53,324 bases of DNA from an uncultured Oscillospiraceae bacterium (GTDB lineage: Bacteria > Bacillota > Clostridia > Oscillospirales > Oscillospiraceae), in assembly GCA_910579485.1 (NCBI GenBank), contig CAJTVO010000005.1, positions 1 to 53,324 of the forward strand, read 5' to 3'. The notes below the pieces were generated by a model. The model was not told where the DNA came from. It saw only the letters and a program-made list of their open reading frames with translations, and made no database searches. Position numbers and translations under genes: made by a program. Below are positions 24,508 through 33,952 of this stretch, piece by piece (the first letter of the stretch is position 1; each line of letters opens with the position of its first letter).

Positions 24508-27063
24508 TTAGCCATCTTTTGCCGTGTAAATATGCTTTCCGGGGCAAATCCTTTCGCGGAACCCATTGGGTAAGATGACCTCCGCTTCGGCGTTTTCCGG
24601 GATGTCTATCTCAAACCGGCATAGGCCGCTGCTATACTTCCATGAAGAACAAATCATTCCCAGCGGAGAATCATAGGATGCTTTCACATATCCGATTCGT
24701 TTGTCAGGGCAGGGCAGGACCTGGATTTTTCCGCGTTCCACCCGAATCCCAGCGGCCCGATCCATCAGCCATCCGGCAAAGGTTCCGAAAGAGTAATGAT
24801 TCATGGAGCCTTTTGGCGCTTCTCCGTCCACCATTCCTCTCCACTCCTCCCAGATGGAGGTTGCGTCATATTTCAACTGGTACAGCCAGCTTGGGAAGGT
24901 GTCCTGGAGCATGAGGCTCCACGCAGTGTCTGCGTGTCCATAATCCGCCAAGACGCGGAGCAGTTCATAGGTGCTTAAGAACCCGGTGTTCAGATGATAG
25001 CCGTTCTGGACGATCAACTCATTCAGTTCATCGCAAGCTGTCAGCTTTTCATCCTCCGAAATCATGTCGAACATGATGGCGTGAACGTAATCGCACTGCC
25101 GTTTCTGCTTCATATGCCCATCTGCCATACAAGCCTCACGATATGCCAGTTTTGTGAATTGCCGCATTTTTCGGAAATAATCTGCCTCGTCCTTTCGTCC
25201 CAGCATACCGGCAATTTCCGATGCGATATAGCATCCATAAGACAGATGGGAAGTGCAGACCTCTGGCGCTCCATGCTCATAAATGTCCCTGAGATATGCT
25301 CCGCCCGGATCTTCCTCTGAGATAAAACCATTCCAATCCGGCTCAATCCATTCGCCCCAGTGCCACCCCGTGTCCAGCAGATAGGAACTATATGTTTCGT
25401 CCGGCCCTTTTTTTCGCCCTGGATTGTCCTCTTTTGCCCGGTTTAGAGAAAAAATCAACCATTCCTTTATCTTTCGGTAATTCTCCGCCAGAATTTCCGG
25501 GTTGTCATAGCGGAGGTACATTCTCCACGGGATTAGATCAACCGCGTCGCCCCAGCCCGCCGAGCCGTCAAACAAATGCCCCTTTGCCGATGGAGCGGTC
25601 TGGCTGACACATCCGCCCTCCCGCTCAACCGCCCTCAATTCGCTCAAAAACTTTCGGTATATCGGATAACACTCCATCAGATACATCCCGGTATTCACAA
25701 ATACTTGTGCATCCCCGGTGAAGCCCGTCCTCTCCCGTGTCGGACAGTCAGTCGGGATTTCAAGGAAGTTCCCTTTCATACTCCACACCGCATTGGAAAA
25801 TAGCTGATTGATGCCGGGATGTCCGCACTCAAATGTAGCAAGCCGGGGCATATCGGAATAGACCGCTATGGCGGTAAAGTCTTTTTCGGTGATTTCTGCG
25901 TCCGTTATGATTTGAATATATCGGAACCCGAAGATTGCTTTCTGGGGCTTGTAGCTGTTCCAACCCTCTTTGCAGATATACTCTACGCATTGCTCCACCC
26001 GATGATTGGGCGCTTGAAAATTCTCTCTTGTAAAATTTCCGTACTGATCCAGGCATTCCCCGTGGAAAACCGTAATGCGCTGCCCTTCGTGTGCAAAAAG
26101 ACTGATCTGCGTATAACCGGCGATATTCTGCCCAAAATCAAGAACCCTCTCCCCGTTTGGCGTATCAACCCATTTCCCCGCGAAGCGTTCTTTTTCTACC
26201 ACATCAAAGCTGTTGGAACAGACAAGATTTCCATAGCCATAGTCCTTTTCTGTCACCGAATGCCAGTTGCAGATGCGTTCTTTCCGTGCGTCATACTGCT
26301 CGCCCTGCATCAAATCATTCAGCCCCAAAGGGCCGTCCTGGGATGCCTGCCAACTTCCATCGCTGGTCAGAATCACCTTTTTTCCCAGTTCCAGCTGACA
26401 GAGGACCGCCAGATCCGTACCGAAGCTGTTCCATTCGCCTCCATACCCGGTATCACCTCTCCACCAGCCATCTCCAACGCAGATTACAATTTCATTTTTT
26501 CCTTGTCTCAGAAGTTCACTCACATCATAGGTCTGGTACTGAAGTCTTGACGGATACTGGCTCGTACCCGGCGCAAGGATGAAGTTTCCGGCCTTTGTGC
26601 CATTGATATACGCATCATAAATACCATGGGCTGTTACATAAAGTCTGGCGCTGCCGGTTTGCCCTACCACAAACTCTTTCTTCAGATAACTGGCGGGGCG
26701 TCGAGCTTCCGTAGACGGAGGTTCCGGGTCAATCCATTTGGCGGTCCAGTCTTTCCCAGTAAGCAGACCCATCTCAAAAAAGGCTTCCCGGCTCCACGCT
26801 CCGCAGTCATCGGTTTCGTCCCACAAGCGGACTTTCCAGACCATGCGATCCCTGCTCTTTAACTCACCGCAGTAGGTGTGATGGGCAGCGGAGGTTTCCA
26901 CTTTCCCCGTGTCATAAACCTCTTTGCCGTCTATACAGCCTGTAAGCTGGTACGCAGTCTGGCGAACCGCCCCGCGCACTTTCCAAAGCAGTCTCGGAGA
27001 AGTAATATCAATACCAAGAGGGTCGGTCAGGTATTCCGTCCGTAAATCAACCGCATGGATCAT
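24508..27063 (-). CDS. GH78 alpha-L-rhamnosidase
   Basis: An 851-residue enzyme removing terminal alpha-L-rhamnose from glycosides or pectic oligosaccharides. The N-terminal beta-domains (from MIHAVDLRTEYLTDPLGID, then WKVRLWDE) fit the alpha-L-rhamnosidase N-terminal modules; the all-helical (alpha/alpha)6 catalytic domain holds the hallmark DCPTRERTGFTGDAQVF (about residue 441) with the catalytic acidic residues, and a later DTGWHWGEWIEPDWNG segment; the C-terminus is a beta-sandwich (PLGMICSSWKYSSGLCRF). No signal peptide, so cytoplasmic. ATG overlaps the stop of the upstream GH3 gene (ATGA) and has AGGAG seven bases before; longer in-frame starts fall inside the GH3 gene. It is the most specific clue that the operon serves rhamnose-bearing substrates. 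Confidence 0.92.
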   Translation of the reverse strand: MIHAVDLRTEYLTDPLGIDITSPRLLWKVRGAVRQTAYQLTGCIDGKEVYDTGKVETSAAHHTYCGELKSRDRMVWKVRLWDETDDCGAWSREAFFEMGLLTGKDWTAKWIDPEPPSTEARRPASYLKKEFVVGQTGSARLYVTAHGIYDAYINGTKAGNFILAPGTSQYPSRLQYQTYDVSELLRQGKNEIVICVGDGWWRGDTGYGGEWNSFGTDLAVLCQLELGKKVILTSDGSWQASQDGPLGLNDLMQGEQYDARKERICNWHSVTEKDYGYGNLVCSNSFDVVEKERFAGKWVDTPNGERVLDFGQNIAGYTQISLFAHEGQRITVFHGECLDQYGNFTRENFQAPNHRVEQCVEYICKEGWNSYKPQKAIFGFRYIQIITDAEITEKDFTAIAVYSDMPRLATFECGHPGINQLFSNAVWSMKGNFLEIPTDCPTRERTGFTGDAQVFVNTGMYLMECYPIYRKFLSELRAVEREGGCVSQTAPSAKGHLFDGSAGWGDAVDLIPWRMYLRYDNPEILAENYRKIKEWLIFSLNRAKEDNPGRKKGPDETYSSYLLDTGWHWGEWIEPDWNGFISEEDPGGAYLRDIYEHGAPEVCTSHLSYGCYIASEIAGMLGRKDEADYFRKMRQFTKLAYREACMADGHMKQKRQCDYVHAIMFDMISEDEKLTACDELNELIVQNGYHLNTGFLSTYELLRVLADYGHADTAWSLMLQDTFPSWLYQLKYDATSIWEEWRGMVDGEAPKGSMNHYSFGTFAGWLMDRAAGIRVERGKIQVLPCPDKRIGYVKASYDSPLGMICSSWKYSSGLCRFEIDIPENAEAEVILPNGFRERICPGKHIYTAKDG

Positions 27064-29669
27064 ACGCCACTCCTGCGATATACATCGCTTTGTGCAATCA
27101 TTTTGAGCATCCGCTCTGCGCAGGAGCGCAATTCCTCTGTCGTGATGGGACACTGCACCGTTCCTTCGGGCGTGTCCACCGAAGCAAGTATCTCCGCTAT
27201 ATCCTCCTTGCTCCCCGGCATAATCAGGTCATTACCCGCCTTGATACACGCTGCCGCATTGGAGCAGTCATATAGAGGAAGCCGCCCCTCCAAATCCGGC
27301 TGCGCCTTTGCCGTAGTACCCCAATCCGTCATGAAGATTCCCGCAAATCCCCACTCCTCGCGGGCTACCTTTGTCAGCAAATCCACAGAATTTGCCGCGT
27401 GGGTTCCGTTGATCATATTGTAGGAGGTCATGACCGCCATGGGCTGTGCCGCCCGGATGGCAATCTCGAACCCCTTCAAATAGATTTCCCGCAGGGTGCG
27501 CTCGGTCACATGGCTGTTATTGTATGCCCTGTTGTCCTCCAGATTGTTGCAAGCAAAGTGCTTGATCGTAACCCCCAAACCTGGATGCGACTGGACGCCT
27601 TGGGTTTCCGCCGCCGCACAGAGGCCCGAGACAACGGGGTCCTCCGAGTAGTATTCAAAATTCCTCCCGCACAGCGGGTTCCTTTGAATGTTCATCCCAG
27701 GCGCAAGCCACAGCGTAATACCGAACTCAGCCATCTCAGAGCCGATCAACTCGCCCGCTTCGCGGATGGCCTCCACATCCCATGTCTGCGCCAGCAGGGT
27801 GGCGGTGGGGATAGCGGTACAGTATTGATAATGGGTGATCGCATCATCCGGCATCGGCTTCTTTTCCGTTTTCCGCAGAACATCCATGAACTCGCCGCCA
27901 AGCGCCGGTTCCTGATGAATCACCTTCTGGCTTTTGTTCACTACGAAAGAGGGCGATAACCGCAGTCCCGCCGGTCCGTCCGCCAGAATGATGTTTTGTA
28001 CACCTCTGCTTTCCAGGAGCGCGGAGGTGGTTTCTCCCGCCGCGCCTGGACAGGCCGCGCTTGCTGCGCCAATCGTGGAGGATTCTTCTTCGCCATTTCT
28101 GGCCGTCCCAATGCACAGCGCCGTCATTTCTTCCACCGTCAACTGCCTCGCCAAATCGGCAAAGCTGCATTTCCCGGAAATTGCATCCTCCATCCCATAG
28201 CGGGCATCCACCGGCAAGCCCTCTTTTTCAGCATGGATGGACGGCAATTCCTCCACCTTATCCATCGGAAACGTCGAAGCCAGAATCACCGGGGCCGCCG
28301 ACAGCTCCGCGTCCTCTGTCGGATAAGAGTAATACCGCTTTCTGTCGGCATGGACACACGCCATGTCACAATCTAAAGGAAGCACGTTTTTCAGCTTGCG
28401 GCAGAGGCTTTCCTGGGTAAGCTGGATCACCGCCGCGACCTTCGTTGCCCTGGAGTGTTCCCCTACCCGAATGATGTACAAGCCGCTTTCCCAAATCCAT
28501 GCCGCCTGCTCCTCGTCATAAGAGGCCATCCGATTTATGGGGAAGGAGAGGGACAGGGTTTCGCTCTGTCCGGGCTTCAGTGTTTTCGTTTTCGCATATG
28601 CCACCAGCTGCTGATAGGGCTTTTCCAGTCTGCCCTCCGGCGCGGACACATAAATCTGAACCACCTCGCGCCCGGAATAGCTGTTCCCGGTATTGGTCAC
28701 ACGAACGGTCACAGCGATTTCAGAATCCTGTATCGTAGCGCCAGTTGTCTCAATGAAAAACGAGGTATACGATTTTCCGTAACCAAAGGGGTACGCGGGA
28801 GCCAGCCCAAAGGAATCAAACCAGCGATACCCGACATAAATGCCCTCCGTATAGTATTCATCATCCCGGTTTCCATTCATGTACCCGAATGTATTGGCAT
28901 TGGGATAGTCCTCATACCGCTCAGCCCATGTAGCGGCCAGATGCCCACAGGGTGTTACTTTTCCGCCTAGAACATCCGCCAATGCCTCACCGCCAGTGCC
29001 TCCGGCCTGACCCATGAGCAGGATCGCATCGATCCCCGGCTGGCTGCGCAGAAAAGCGGTATCAATCACGCCGCCCACATTCAGCACGACAACAACGTGA
29101 GGGTAATGTTGGCATAATGCGGTCAGAAAGTCCTTTTCCTCCTGATGCAGCTGGTAGTCGCCCGCTGTGTTTCTCCTGTCCGAACCTTCGCCGGAGTTCC
29201 TGGCCAGGACATAGAGCGCAACGCCGCCGTCTGACGGAGTAAAGTCGTTTTCTTCCACGGGAATTGTCAGCGGGTCCCGGTGTCCGAACATGGCCCAAAA
29301 TGCCAGTTCCGGCGATGTAGAATACTTCCGCATCATCTCCTGCATATATTCGCCCTTTGCCTGAGCTGCCGCAGCATCATACCTGTCCAGCCATGTTTTC
29401 GTTGTAATGCAGGCCCCCGCATTTTCAAGGCCCTGCTCTACTGTGCTGACCGTCCGCGTGTTCACATCTCCCGAACCAGTGCCGCCCGAAATCGTATGTC
29501 TGGCCCCGTTCCCGAATAAAGCGATTTTCCTCCCTTTGAGTTCCAGGGGCAGGATTCCCTTGTTTTCCAGCAGCACCATCCCATCCGCCGCAATCGCGCG
29601 GCTGCGGTTCAGGTTCATAATTTCCCGCTGGCTGACGCCCGGATCTGTTGTCGCATAAAATCTGCTCAT
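27060..29669 (-). CDS. GH3 glycosidase with permuted domain order
   Basis: An 869-residue GH3 protein in which the usual C-terminal half comes first. Residues 1-~270 resemble the GH3 C-terminal alpha/beta domain (AADGMVLLENKGILPLELKG, then FGYGKSYTSFF), followed by a fibronectin-III-like part (about 285-370), and the (alpha/beta)8 domain only after about residue 500 (NIILADGPAGLRLSP, GRNFEYYSEDP, KHFACNNLEDNRAYNN). The nucleophile Asp is at about residue 781 (GIFMTDWG). Reversed GH3 proteins are known among Clostridia beta-glucosidases such as that of Ruminococcus albus. No signal peptide. GGAG lies nine bases before ATG; the next gene (GH78) overlaps its stop. Probably a beta-glucosidase, but specificity is open. 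Confidence 0.88.
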   Translation of the reverse strand: MSRFYATTDPGVSQREIMNLNRSRAIAADGMVLLENKGILPLELKGRKIALFGNGARHTISGGTGSGDVNTRTVSTVEQGLENAGACITTKTWLDRYDAAAAQAKGEYMQEMMRKYSTSPELAFWAMFGHRDPLTIPVEENDFTPSDGGVALYVLARNSGEGSDRRNTAGDYQLHQEEKDFLTALCQHYPHVVVVLNVGGVIDTAFLRSQPGIDAILLMGQAGGTGGEALADVLGGKVTPCGHLAATWAERYEDYPNANTFGYMNGNRDDEYYTEGIYVGYRWFDSFGLAPAYPFGYGKSYTSFFIETTGATIQDSEIAVTVRVTNTGNSYSGREVVQIYVSAPEGRLEKPYQQLVAYAKTKTLKPGQSETLSLSFPINRMASYDEEQAAWIWESGLYIIRVGEHSRATKVAAVIQLTQESLCRKLKNVLPLDCDMACVHADRKRYYSYPTEDAELSAAPVILASTFPMDKVEELPSIHAEKEGLPVDARYGMEDAISGKCSFADLARQLTVEEMTALCIGTARNGEEESSTIGAASAACPGAAGETTSALLESRGVQNIILADGPAGLRLSPSFVVNKSQKVIHQEPALGGEFMDVLRKTEKKPMPDDAITHYQYCTAIPTATLLAQTWDVEAIREAGELIGSEMAEFGITLWLAPGMNIQRNPLCGRNFEYYSEDPVVSGLCAAAETQGVQSHPGLGVTIKHFACNNLEDNRAYNNSHVTERTLREIYLKGFEIAIRAAQPMAVMTSYNMINGTHAANSVDLLTKVAREEWGFAGIFMTDWGTTAKAQPDLEGRLPLYDCSNAAACIKAGNDLIMPGSKEDIAEILASVDTPEGTVQCPITTEELRSCAERMLKMIAQSDVYRRSGV

Positions 29670-29704
29670 TTTTATTCTCCAATCCTGTTTTGTGAGTGAA
29701 GAAA

Positions 29705-29734
29705 GTTCCCCGTCCCCCGTTGGGGGCGGGGAAC
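29705..29734 (-). terminator. Intra-operon hairpin between GPH symporter and GH3
   Basis: A 13-bp stem with one G-T pair (GTTCCCCGCCCCC with GGGGGACGGGGAAC on the minus strand) is followed by TTTCTTC. It sits in the 100-base gap between the symporter stop and the GH3 start and may lower downstream expression or protect the upstream transcript end. Confidence 0.65.
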
Positions 29735-29769
29735 CATACCGTACTATTGCCTAAAAAGCAGTCGCAAGA

Positions 29770-31188
29770 TTATTGGTTCGTGTCCTTTTTGCTGCGCCTT
29801 TCGGCCAACTCTGCGTGAATTGCCGGAAGTTTTTCTTCCAGATCAAAAAATCTGAACAGGACGAACAATCCCAGGTTTATAATCAGAGGGAGATAATTTG
29901 AAAACGCATAAATCGCATATCTCATAGAAGTAGTGGCTACTGCTAAATCAGGATCATAGCCTCCGAGTTTCAGACACGCCGTAAGAATCACAGAGCCGAT
30001 TCCAGCCCCGATCTTTGTCCCAATCCCGATGGCCCCAGACGAAACGCCCACCAGCTTGTTGTGATATGTATACTCGTTATAGTCGATCACCATAGCCAGA
30101 AGGACACCATACAGACACATGAGCGGTATCTGTACGAAGCTCCCGATCAAGCCCATTGCAAGGTAGAGTTGAAAATTTGCCGGAACGAAACAGCGGACAG
30201 CGGCTGTAACTGCCGCACCAAGCACACCGACATCAATGGTCTTTCTGACACCAAGTTTTGCAATGACTGGTTTCGACAGTACAAAGCCGAGAATAGTTGC
30301 AAAAAAGCCCATGGAACCCGCCAGTGCGACCAAATTGTCATCTCCGAAAATCCACTTGCAGTAGTAGTTGCCCGATGCAGAAGTGATCGAATTTGTAATC
30401 TGCGTAATCAGATTAAAGAGGACGAGGATGATCCAGTATTTATTTCTGAAAAGCATGGGAATGGATTCCTTCAGCGGGATGGCTTCTTCCTCATCCTCTG
30501 CATTCACCTGAGTGGTTTCCTCCACCAGCCTTGCCTTGCGCCCGTTCATATAGCAGATGGACAGCATCAGCAGTACGACAAGCGCCATGATGAAGCCATA
30601 TTTGATCCATGCGTTTTGGTTGCCACCCAGCATATTGGTGATGGGGATGGTCAGAATCGCAGTAATCATGCCGGAACCATAAGCGCCGACTGCGCGAAAT
30701 ACGCCCATGCTTTCCCGCTCACGTTGGCTGTTTGTCCTGACGACCATGACCGCCGACATGGGCGTCCCCATCAGCGTCCCGCAGACGGCGGACAGGAGAA
30801 TATTGGTTACACACGCATAAATCAGCGCCGGAACCTGTCCCGCCTGAATTGGGACGCAGAACAGTAAAGCGGCCAGGAGGGAATAGGGGAACATCATGCG
30901 GAGAATCCAACGGTAGTATTTTTTGTTCCCGCCCTTTGAGTGGTCGATTACATTCCCGAACCACAGATCCGTCACCGCGTCCACGATTTTTGCGATCAGC
31001 ATCACGATTCCAACTCCGCCGACCGCAAGCCCCACCTTGTCCGTGTAGAAATACGTGAGCTGCCCAATCAGATTTGCCACCAGGTTCATGCCGAACATTC
31101 CCGCCATGTCCGCCATATAGTCGCGTTTGCGCATCATCAGTTCGACGCCCTGCGAGTCATACCGGGTTTCCGCCTTTTGCCTTGCCAT
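29770..31188 (-). CDS. GPH-family sugar:cation symporter, second copy
   Basis: A 472-residue, 12-segment transporter typical of the MelB/GPH group: MADMAGMFGMNLVANLIGQL and YFYTDKVGLAVGGVGIVML in the first helices, then DAVTDLWFGNVIDHSKGGNK and the RYW-type loop KKYYRWILRMMFP. It lacks the long charged tail of the other symporter at 18512, and the two share only the family plan, so they may carry different substrates. Sodium- or proton-driven uptake of di- or oligosaccharides is expected. The ATG has a very strong AGGAGGAG site. A 168-base A+T-rich gap lies upstream, containing a TATAAT but no matching -35, and a hairpin lies downstream at 29705. Confidence 0.9.
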   Translation of the reverse strand: MARQKAETRYDSQGVELMMRKRDYMADMAGMFGMNLVANLIGQLTYFYTDKVGLAVGGVGIVMLIAKIVDAVTDLWFGNVIDHSKGGNKKYYRWILRMMFPYSLLAALLFCVPIQAGQVPALIYACVTNILLSAVCGTLMGTPMSAVMVVRTNSQRERESMGVFRAVGAYGSGMITAILTIPITNMLGGNQNAWIKYGFIMALVVLLMLSICYMNGRKARLVEETTQVNAEDEEEAIPLKESIPMLFRNKYWIILVLFNLITQITNSITSASGNYYCKWIFGDDNLVALAGSMGFFATILGFVLSKPVIAKLGVRKTIDVGVLGAAVTAAVRCFVPANFQLYLAMGLIGSFVQIPLMCLYGVLLAMVIDYNEYTYHNKLVGVSSGAIGIGTKIGAGIGSVILTACLKLGGYDPDLAVATTSMRYAIYAFSNYLPLIINLGLFVLFRFFDLEEKLPAIHAELAERRSKKDTNQ

Positions 31189-31356
31189 TGCCGCTCTCCT
31201 CCTGTTAGTTTTTTTGGGGTTTGCTGTTATGCGCTTATTATATTTGGTTGTTTCGTCAAGATATTGTAAGATACTGCATAAAATTGTGGAATCGCGCTAT
31301 TTTTATGATTCTTTGCCTGGTGTACCCGTTTTTATTTGGTTGCCTGCATTTATTGG

Positions 31357-31557
31357 TTATTTCTCCAGTTTATCGACATCTTTCAGATAGATTGAAACCT
31401 CGCCGCAGTTGGGGCAAATTGCAACACATGGTTCCCCCATGCGGCGACCCCAGAATTTGTTTTTGTCATCCGCTAAAACAAGGCGATGTGCCGTGCCCAG
31501 TACCTTGAGGCCGCAGCCCTCTACCATATCGCTATTACACCTGATACATTTGCGCAT
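31357..31557 (-). CDS. Small zinc-ribbon protein
   Basis: A 66-residue protein with two Cys pairs: MRKCIRCNSDM at the N-terminus and AICPNCGEVSIYL near the end, spaced as in a rubredoxin-like zinc ribbon. Such proteins are frequent orphan genes in Firmicutes and may bind nucleic acid or protein; function unknown. The start is set at MRKCIRC because GGAGG lies about 11 bases upstream, a long but acceptable spacing; a start 18 bases earlier has no site. It is inserted between GH94 (70 bases) and the GPH symporter (168 bases), in the same direction, so it is probably carried on the operon transcript, but nothing else ties it to sugar use. Confidence 0.65.
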   Translation of the reverse strand: MRKCIRCNSDMVEGCGLKVLGTAHRLVLADDKNKFWGRRMGEPCVAICPNCGEVSIYLKDVDKLEK

Positions 31558-31626
31558 GATTTTGAACGCCTCCATAAATGAGTGGTTTTGATTGTCCAGC
31601 GAATATGCAAAATCAAGTTGCGGAAT

Positions 31627-33942
31627 TTATATCTCGACTTCGACCAAATGCCGCTTGCCGTCCCGGAAGTCGGGGACAAACTCGCCGCTGACCGCCTTGC
31701 CGTCCACCGTCAGGCGGAAAACACCCTCCTCTGTACGGTGGAACATAATCTGATAATCCGCCCCGCGAAAACGGCGGGTCATTTCCGCGCTCTGCCATTC
31801 GCTGGGGAAAGCCGGGTGGATACGAAGTCCGGCATAATCCCGATGTACGCCCAGAATACCCTCATACAGCCCCCGCATGGACCACGCCGAAGTCCCAGTG
31901 GTCCAAGATTGGTAAGAGCGGCCATAATACTTGGGATGGGTGGAATAGCAGTTGGTGAACACATAGGGCTCTGCACCGGATTGGACGGAAGGATTTTTTT
32001 CGCTGTCCGGCATGATTTTTTTTAGAGTGGACAACGCCTGATCGCCCCGGCCCAGCTTGCAGTCCATCAGGATTTTGAACGCGCTGGCGTGGCAGTAGAC
32101 GCCGCCGTTTTCAAACAGCCCCGGCAGCATCCCGGACATCCGGCCAACCATGGGGGCATAGCCCATATAAGGCGGGTCGTTCAGCGGAAAACCAAAGTCC
32201 TGCTCCATGCCGTCTACCGCTTCGAGCAGTGCAGGGAGGTATTCTGGTTCCGCCACATCCCCCAGCACAGCCCAGGTCTGGGCGTTGAGGTAAATTTTGC
32301 TGCCGCTGCTGTCCTTCGACCCGATGTTCTCCGTTGGCGCAAGCGCTCGCCGATACCAGCCGCCGTCCCACGCGCTGCGGTTGATGCTGGTTCTCATCTC
32401 CTCAAACGCCGTCTGCAAAAAGGCCGCGTATTCGTTGTCGCCCAGCCAGAGCATCATCTCTCGCAGTTCCCGAAGTGCCAGACAAAACTGCTCCGAGAGC
32501 ATGACGGACTCCGCTTCTTCCTCCGGGGGTATGTTCAGCGCATCGTTCCAATCCGCGAAGTAAATGCGTACCAGCCCATTACGGCCTCTGTCCTGGAGAA
32601 GCCGGTCAACAGCGGCCTTTACGTGTTCCAGGACGGTGGCCTCCCCGTCGTCCTGCCATGCAATGGGCAGGGACAGAAGGGAAGCGTCCCCAGTTTCCTT
32701 CAGCAGCTCGCATACCGCCCAGATAATCCAGAAAGGCTGGTCGGAGTAGCGGGTATCATCATAGGGATACCATGTCAGCACCGCGTGGCCGTCCCGGAAC
32801 TGGTGGCGCAGGCACTCCAGAATTTCCTCCTTCGCCTTTTCCGGGCGGTAATTCAGCAGCGCCACGGCGATCTGCAAATTGTCGCGCACACCCTTCTTTC
32901 CAACGATGCAGAAATCTACCTGCTTTTTCAGCCAGTCGTTCATGACATTGTTAAGCCGCTGGTCTGGGGTGCGGACAGTAAGGGAGCCGTATTTTTGGCG
33001 GTTATATGCCTCTGCATCCCGCAGAGCCCCCGTTGCCACAGCCTTTTGCGTATAGCGGCGGGCTGTGTTACGGGCCTCCTCTATATCCTCGCTGACCCCG
33101 AACACAAAGCACAGAGTTTTGACCTCCCCCGGCAGCAGCGTCAATTTGTGCTGGAGTACCGCGCCGGGAATGAACAGCGAACCGTCTGACCCGCCGCAGT
33201 TTTCTCCGCAAATCAGGCGGCTGGGACGCTGGTATAGCGCGGTGGAGGCGGCGTCCGTCTCTGTGCGGGTACTCAACGGGCCGCAGAAAGCGGTCAGATC
33301 CCCGTCATAGGAGAACACTGGCTCGGACGCGGCTAAGAACCCCTGGTAGCGCCGATGTGGGGCGAAGGGGTGAGCGGAGTGGCAAAACACGCCGTTTAGT
33401 TCGTTGTCAAACTCCGTTTCCAAGGATCGGTACATTTCATAGTACCGGGGGTGGGTAAAGCCGTCCAGAGAGAAACTCACGGTGGAAAACACACTGAGCA
33501 GCTTTGGTGTGCCGCCTTGGTTTTCCAGCGTCACCGTCCACAGCTCTCCGTAAATATCCTTTGGCACGCAGATATGCCAGACAGCTTTCACCCCATCCCG
33601 GCAGGATTCCAGGCTGGAGCTGCTGATGGCGTGGGTGCAGCGGTAATCCTCCACCGCCTCGCACAGCGGGCCGCAGCCGATATTCCAGCACTGCTTGTTC
33701 TCCTCATCCCGCAGATAGATGTATCGCGCACCGTCCCGGTTGAGCATACACATATCCGCTTTTTCGTTGAGGTAGTAGCTGCGTCCATGGCCGGTCTGGG
33801 AGATTTGGGCGCAGTAGCCCAGGTCATTCCAGAGGTAGTTGTACCAATAGCGGGGCGTCTCCGGGTCGCGGATGGTAACGGCGCTGCCGTCCTCGGAAAA
33901 CTCATAGACAGCTTTGCCGGTAGATCTGAGTTCTTTTGCCAT
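31627..33942 (-). CDS. GH94 glycoside phosphorylase
   Basis: A 771-residue cytoplasmic enzyme of the cellobiose-phosphorylase family (formerly GT36). Order: N-terminal beta-sandwich (residues 1-~270, RYWYNYLWNDLGYCAQISQT), helical linker, (alpha/alpha)6 catalytic domain, and C-terminal beta-jelly (DYQIMFHRTEEGVFRLTVDG). The general acid is the first Asp of DWNDALN at about residue 462; the phosphate-site region PGLFENGGVYCHAS matches the family ENGG-Y-H motif. GH94 enzymes split beta-linked disaccharides with phosphate to a sugar 1-phosphate, saving ATP. The exact disaccharide is not readable. ATG at 33942 has GAGGTG seven bases upstream; a TTG 18 bases earlier is a poorer choice. It starts 10 bases after the upstream gene ends. 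Confidence 0.88.
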   Translation of the reverse strand: MAKELRSTGKAVYEFSEDGSAVTIRDPETPRYWYNYLWNDLGYCAQISQTGHGRSYYLNEKADMCMLNRDGARYIYLRDEENKQCWNIGCGPLCEAVEDYRCTHAISSSSLESCRDGVKAVWHICVPKDIYGELWTVTLENQGGTPKLLSVFSTVSFSLDGFTHPRYYEMYRSLETEFDNELNGVFCHSAHPFAPHRRYQGFLAASEPVFSYDGDLTAFCGPLSTRTETDAASTALYQRPSRLICGENCGGSDGSLFIPGAVLQHKLTLLPGEVKTLCFVFGVSEDIEEARNTARRYTQKAVATGALRDAEAYNRQKYGSLTVRTPDQRLNNVMNDWLKKQVDFCIVGKKGVRDNLQIAVALLNYRPEKAKEEILECLRHQFRDGHAVLTWYPYDDTRYSDQPFWIIWAVCELLKETGDASLLSLPIAWQDDGEATVLEHVKAAVDRLLQDRGRNGLVRIYFADWNDALNIPPEEEAESVMLSEQFCLALRELREMMLWLGDNEYAAFLQTAFEEMRTSINRSAWDGGWYRRALAPTENIGSKDSSGSKIYLNAQTWAVLGDVAEPEYLPALLEAVDGMEQDFGFPLNDPPYMGYAPMVGRMSGMLPGLFENGGVYCHASAFKILMDCKLGRGDQALSTLKKIMPDSEKNPSVQSGAEPYVFTNCYSTHPKYYGRSYQSWTTGTSAWSMRGLYEGILGVHRDYAGLRIHPAFPSEWQSAEMTRRFRGADYQIMFHRTEEGVFRLTVDGKAVSGEFVPDFRDGKRHLVEVEI

Positions 33943-33952
33943 TGGGAACACC

